The translations under genes and the position numbers were made by a program. The notes below the pieces were generated by a model that ran no database searches, was not told the DNA's origin, and worked only from the letters and a program-made list of their open reading frames with translations. This document shows positions 6,324 through 9,545 of a stretch of DNA of 9,545 nucleotides, piece by piece. This stretch comes from an uncultured Solirubrobacteraceae bacterium. Lineage in GTDB: Bacteria > Actinomycetota > Thermoleophilia > Solirubrobacterales > Solirubrobacteraceae. The stretch's first letter is position 1. Each line of letters opens with the position of its first letter. The DNA is taken from positions 1-9,545 of the forward strand of contig CADCVT010000215.1 of the NCBI GenBank assembly GCA_902806215.1. The letters are read 5' to 3'.

Positions 6324-7795
6324 TATCGACCGGTCGACGCCAGAAGTGACTTCGCGAGCTCGTCAGCGGCCGCAGGTCGGACCGCGGCTCGGCCGTTGGC
6401 GGCCTGGCCGACGAAGGCGAACGGCAGGCCGGTCTCCATCGCGACGGCGATCGCGGGACCGAAGTGCTCGGTCTCGTCGCTGTGGGTGAGCGCCAGCGAG
6501 CTGACGCCGATCCGGCGCCCGGCGGCGACGAGCTCGCGCGCGGCAACGAGCGACATCGTGGCGGGCACGGCGAGGACGACCTCGTCGGCGCCGGTGGCCT
6601 TGAGCTCGGCGGCGAGCGTGCGCAGCGCGCTCTTGGACCGCGGCGACACGCCGGGCGTGTCGACGAGGACGAGCGAGTCGGCGCGGCGCTCGGCGACGCG
6701 GGCGGCGGCGCCGGCCGCGTCGGACGCGACCTGCATCGGCACGCCGGCCGGGGACAGCAGCAGCGCGAGCTCGGCGCCGGCATCGTCGGGCCGCAGCGCG
6801 ACGCAGGCGACCGGCAGGCCGGTCGACTGCGCGTACGTGCCGGCGAGATGGCCGGCGAGATGGGTCTTGCCGGCGCCGCCGGGGCCGACGAACGCGATCA
6901 CGCGGCCGGCCGCGCCGCCGACAGGGCGGACGGGGATGCGGCGCGCGAGCGCGTCGACGAGGACCGCGCGCGGCTTGGCGTTCGCGCCGGCGAAGGGCAG
7001 CAGGTGGGTGACGGCCTCCTCGACGATCGCGTCGGCGATCGGGGCCTCGAGACCGCGGTCGACGAGCGCGTCGCGCAGCGGGACGATCTCGGCGGGGAGC
7101 GGCGTGCGCGGGAGATCAGCCGGGGGCGGATTCCCCTGGGGCACGAGTGCGACACCCGGCTCATGGCCCGCGTGCGGCGACGGCGTCACCGGACGGGCGT
7201 AGGCCTCGGGGAGGAACGGGTTCGTCTCGGGCTCGCGCGCGTCGCCGGGCCACGGCACCTCGCGCACCTCCTCGAGGACCAGCGGCTGGTGCGCGGGCGC
7301 GGGACCGGGCGGGATGTTCTCCGCGGCCCAGTCGCTCCACGCGTCGTCGTCGATCGTCGACGGCGTCGGCGCGGGCTCGGCAAACGTCTCGGGCACGAAC
7401 CCGTGCGCGGCCCCCTCGGCCACGAACGGTCCCGCTCCGAAGGCGCTCGGGCCGAACCCGTCCGCGTCGCCGAAGTCCTCCGCGCGCGCCTGGGCGCCGC
7501 GGAGCTGCTCGAGGAAGTCGGGGGTGGCCGGAGAATCGTCGCGGACGTCCACCGAGAACCCCCGGGAGCCAGCTTCGCCCGGAGGTATCGTCCCCTGGGC
7601 GATACCTCCAGGGGAATCCGCCTCTGGCGGATCTCCCATTGCCTCGATCTCCACCATGCGCTTCTGGAAGAAGCCCCCCACACCGCCCGTCAGCCCCTCT
7701 CGCTGACGGACGATGACCGCGTCGGGTCCCAGCTCCGCCCGCACACGCGGGAGCAGCTCCTCAAGGGACCTTCCTCGGTAGGTACGGGTGGTCAT
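6323..7795 (-). CDS. flhF: flagellar biosynthesis SRP-type GTPase FlhF
   Basis: This 490-aa protein is a GTPase of the SRP/FtsY/FlhF family, which in other bacteria places the flagellum and helps start its assembly at the membrane. The N-terminal B-type domain (about 1-52) has the family pattern RSLEELLPRVRAELGPDAVI followed by GGVGGFFQKRMVEIEA. A long, poorly conserved acidic/Pro/Gly linker spans about 53-230. The NG domain then carries the P-loop GPGGAGKT at 304-311 and the G3 motif D379-T-P-G. The G4 position reads T437-H-S-D instead of the usual TKxD, and the end AFVGQ matches the family. The ATG at 7795 overlaps the flhA stop (ATGA), with a weak GGAG 10 nt upstream inside flhA. The frame stays open upstream, but that part overlaps flhA in another frame and is not coding. 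The protein is longer than FlhF of Bacillus (about 366 aa) because of the linker, which holds the palindromic repeats described separately. Confidence 0.95.
   Translation of the reverse strand: MTTRTYRGRSLEELLPRVRAELGPDAVIVRQREGLTGGVGGFFQKRMVEIEAMGDPPEADSPGGIAQGTIPPGEAGSRGFSVDVRDDSPATPDFLEQLRGAQARAEDFGDADGFGPSAFGAGPFVAEGAAHGFVPETFAEPAPTPSTIDDDAWSDWAAENIPPGPAPAHQPLVLEEVREVPWPGDAREPETNPFLPEAYARPVTPSPHAGHEPGVALVPQGNPPPADLPRTPLPAEIVPLRDALVDRGLEAPIADAIVEEAVTHLLPFAGANAKPRAVLVDALARRIPVRPVGGAAGRVIAFVGPGGAGKTHLAGHLAGTYAQSTGLPVACVALRPDDAGAELALLLSPAGVPMQVASDAAGAAARVAERRADSLVLVDTPGVSPRSKSALRTLAAELKATGADEVVLAVPATMSLVAARELVAAGRRIGVSSLALTHSDETEHFGPAIAVAMETGLPFAFVGQAANGRAAVRPAAADELAKSLLASTGR
7110..7139 (+). 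repeat. copy A of an inverted 30-bp repeat within flhF
   Basis: This stretch matches the reverse complement of 7608-7637 at 27 of 30 positions, including 15 consecutive bases (GGCGGATTCCCCTGG at 7125-7139). It falls in the flhF linker, at about residues 219-229. Its internal palindrome is less perfect than in copy B. Confidence 0.7.
7581..7637. repeat. nested palindromic element (copy B) in the flhF linker
   Basis: Three perfect inverted repeats sit together here. GGAGGTATCG (7581-7590) pairs with CGATACCTCC (7600-7609) across a 9-nt loop. TCCCCTGG (7591-7598) pairs with CCAGGGGA (7608-7615), competing with the first. ATCCGCC (7616-7622) pairs with GGCGGAT (7626-7632) across TCT. Bases 7608-7637 are the partner of copy A. 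The element is read in frame as flhF residues about 53-72 (rich in Pro, Gly and acidic residues). It looks like a small palindromic repeat lodged in a tolerant linker, but mobility is not shown. Confidence 0.65.
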
Positions 7796-9545
7796 GCGCT
7801 CACGACTCCGACGGTCTCGACGCTGATGCCGGGCGCGATCTCGTTGTACGCGCACACCGACAGCTGCGGGAGTGCCTGTTCGACGAGCCGCCGGAGATGC
7901 CTGCGGACACGCGAGGAGCAGATGAGGACTGGGCGACGATGTGCAGCGCCGGCGTGATCGACCTGCGTCGACAGCGACTGCACGAGCGCCTGGGCACGCG
8001 ACGGCTCCATCGCGAGGTACTCGCCGTCGGCGGTCTGGGCGATCGCCGAGGACACCTCCTGCTCGATGGCCGGGTCGAGGGCGATCGCCTTGAGGCGCAG
8101 CTCGTCGTCGACATGGGCGCTGACGATCGTGCGGCCGAGCGCCTGGCGCGCGTACTCGGCGAGGAGGTTCGTGTCCCGCGTGAGCCGGGCGCGGTCGCCG
8201 ATCGACTCGACGATCGCGCCGAGGTCGCGGATCGACACGTTCTCGCGCAGCAGGTTCTGGAGCACGCGCTGGATCTCGCCAACCGACAGCAGCTCGGGGA
8301 CGACCTCCTCGACCACCGCGGCGTTGGTCTCCTTGAGGCGATCGAGCAGCGAGCGGACGTCCTGGCGCGTGAGCAGCTCGGAGGTGTGCAGGCGGATCGT
8401 CTCGGTCAGGTGGGTCACGATCACGGACTCGGCGTCCACCACGGTGTACCCGAGCGCCTCGGCCTCTGCGCGGCTGGCGTCCTGGATCCAGTGCGCGGGC
8501 AGGCCGAACGCGGGCTCGGTCGTCGGGACGCCTGAGAGCTGGCCCACCGCGTCGCCCGGATCGAGCGCGAGCTGGTGGCCGGCCATCGTGCGGCCGCGGG
8601 CGACCTCGGTGCCGCGCACCTTGAGCACGTACTCGTGTGAGGCGAGGCCGATCTCGTCGTGGATGCGCACCGACGGGATGACCGTGCCGAGCTCGGCGGC
8701 GATCTGGCGGCGCACCGCGCCGACGCGCTGCAGCAGCGAGCCGCCGGCGCCCGCGTCGACCATCGGCACGAGGCCGAAGCCGATGCACAGCTCGAGCGGG
8801 TCGATCTGCAGCGCCTCGAGCGCCTGGTCGCGCGGCGTGACCGGCTCGGGCAGCAGCGCCTGCTGCGCCTCGGCGGCCGCGACCTCCGCCCGCGACGGGG
8901 CGTCGACGAGCCGGCGCCCGAGGAAGAAGAACAGTCCGCCGATGATGAGGAACGGGATCTTCGGCAGGCCCGGCACGAGCGCGAACGCGCAGATGACCGC
9001 GCCGGCCACCATCGGCGCCTTGCGGTTCATCGTGAGCTGGCCGGAGATCTCCGAGCCGAGGTCCTTGTCCGACGCCTGCCGCGTGACGAGGATGCCGGTC
9101 GCGACCGAGATGAGCAGCGCCGGGATCTGCGCGGTCAGGCCGTCGCCGACGGTCAGCAGCGAGAAGTGCTGGATCGCCTCGTTGAACGGCATGCCCATCT
9201 GCGCGATGCCGATGACGATGCCGCCGACGAGGTTGATGAGCGTGATCAGGATCGCCGCGATCGCGTCGCCCTTGACGAACTTCGAGGCACCGTCCATCGC
9301 GCCGTAGAAGTCCGCCTCCTGCGAGATGTCGTCGCGGCGCTGGCGCGCCTCCTCGTCGGTGATCTGGCCCGTGTTGAGGTCGGCGTCGATGGCCATCTGC
9401 TTGCCGGGCATGGCGTCGAGCGTGAACCGCGCGCCGACCTCGGCGACGCGGCCCGCGCCCGCCGTGATCACCACGAACTGGATGATGATCAGGATCATGA
9501 AGACGACGAGGCCGACGACGACGTCGCCGCCGACGACGAAGTTGC
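7792..9545 (-). CDS. flhA: flagellar type III export gate protein FlhA, N-terminus beyond the window
   Basis: The window shows 583 residues of FlhA, the export-gate membrane protein that uses the proton motive force and docks late substrates on its cytoplasmic domain. FlhA is usually about 680-700 aa, so roughly 100 N-terminal residues are missing at the right edge. Visible marks are the conserved cytoplasmic loop (EVGARFTLDAMPGKQMAIDA, then EADFYGAMDGASKFVKGDAI), the segment LTVGDGLTAQIPALLISVATG, and about five membrane helices up to FLIIGGLFFFLGRRL. A linker follows, then the C-terminal domain with RIHDEIGLASHEYVLKVRG, FGLPAHWI and ELLSVGEIQRVLQNLLRENV. The end YNEIAPGISVETVGVV is typical of the family. 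The frame is intact and no key block is missing. The stop TGA overlaps the ATG of flhF by two bases, implying translational coupling. Identity is certain. Confidence 0.98.
   Translation of the reverse strand, partial: NFVVGGDVVVGLVVFMILIIIQFVVITAGAGRVAEVGARFTLDAMPGKQMAIDADLNTGQITDEEARQRRDDISQEADFYGAMDGASKFVKGDAIAAILITLINLVGGIVIGIAQMGMPFNEAIQHFSLLTVGDGLTAQIPALLISVATGILVTRQASDKDLGSEISGQLTMNRKAPMVAGAVICAFALVPGLPKIPFLIIGGLFFFLGRRLVDAPSRAEVAAAEAQQALLPEPVTPRDQALEALQIDPLELCIGFGLVPMVDAGAGGSLLQRVGAVRRQIAAELGTVIPSVRIHDEIGLASHEYVLKVRGTEVARGRTMAGHQLALDPGDAVGQLSGVPTTEPAFGLPAHWIQDASRAEAEALGYTVVDAESVIVTHLTETIRLHTSELLTRQDVRSLLDRLKETNAAVVEEVVPELLSVGEIQRVLQNLLRENVSIRDLGAIVESIGDRARLTRDTNLLAEYARQALGRTIVSAHVDDELRLKAIALDPAIEQEVSSAIAQTADGEYLAMEPSRAQALVQSLSTQVDHAGAAHRRPVLICSSRVRRHLRRLVEQALPQLSVCAYNEIAPGISVETVGVVSA

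Noticed and set aside
7796..8788. Upstream extension of the flhF frame, giving an 821-codon frame
   Set aside because: This part overlaps flhA in another frame and reads as Arg/Pro-rich noise. The conserved FlhF N-terminus begins at the ATG at 7795.
6186..9307. Plus-strand open frames opposite flhF and flhA (up to 497 codons)
   Set aside because: flhF and flhA are certain from conserved motifs. The opposite frames are Arg/Ser/Ala-rich shadows of high-GC codons.

Overview
The window is GC-rich, densely coded DNA. It carries flagellar export genes next to a large secreted protein with propeller repeats and an Ig-like domain. This fits a flagellated actinobacterium, most likely of the Thermoleophilia/Solirubrobacterales type. 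That placement is an inference from base composition and protein style, because there is no rRNA or other phylogenetic marker here.

Left part (1-5767): a truncated minus-strand gene at the edge looks like the N-terminus of a SAM-dependent methyltransferase. It diverges from a 4.4-kb plus-strand gene across a 158-bp intergenic region. The large gene encodes a secreted, polymorphic-toxin-like protein. In order it has a Sec signal peptide, 14 propeller-type repeats (possibly two seven-bladed propellers), an Ig-like domain, an acidic region of the style found ahead of Rhs/YD proteins, a very Trp/Tyr-rich segment, a short hydrophobic segment and a C-terminal AHH-type HNH/Endo VII nuclease domain. 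Seven bases after its stop begins a 381-aa acidic protein that I do not recognise. By position it is the candidate immunity protein.

Right part (5783-9545, minus strand): this is the 3' end of a flagellar operon, read right to left. It holds flhA (N-terminus beyond the window), flhF (start overlaps the flhA stop), a 111-aa two-helix membrane protein and a 60-aa charged Pro-rich protein. The flagellar operon and the toxin pair converge with only 15 bp between stop codons. No flhG lies directly behind flhF.

The points most worth attention are the toxin/immunity pair with its unusual architecture, and a nested palindromic element inside the flhF linker. A second, inverted copy of part of that element (27 of 30 bases) lies about 480 bp away in the same gene. 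No tRNA, rRNA, CRISPR array or insertion sequence is visible, and no stretch over 300 bp lacks a gene.
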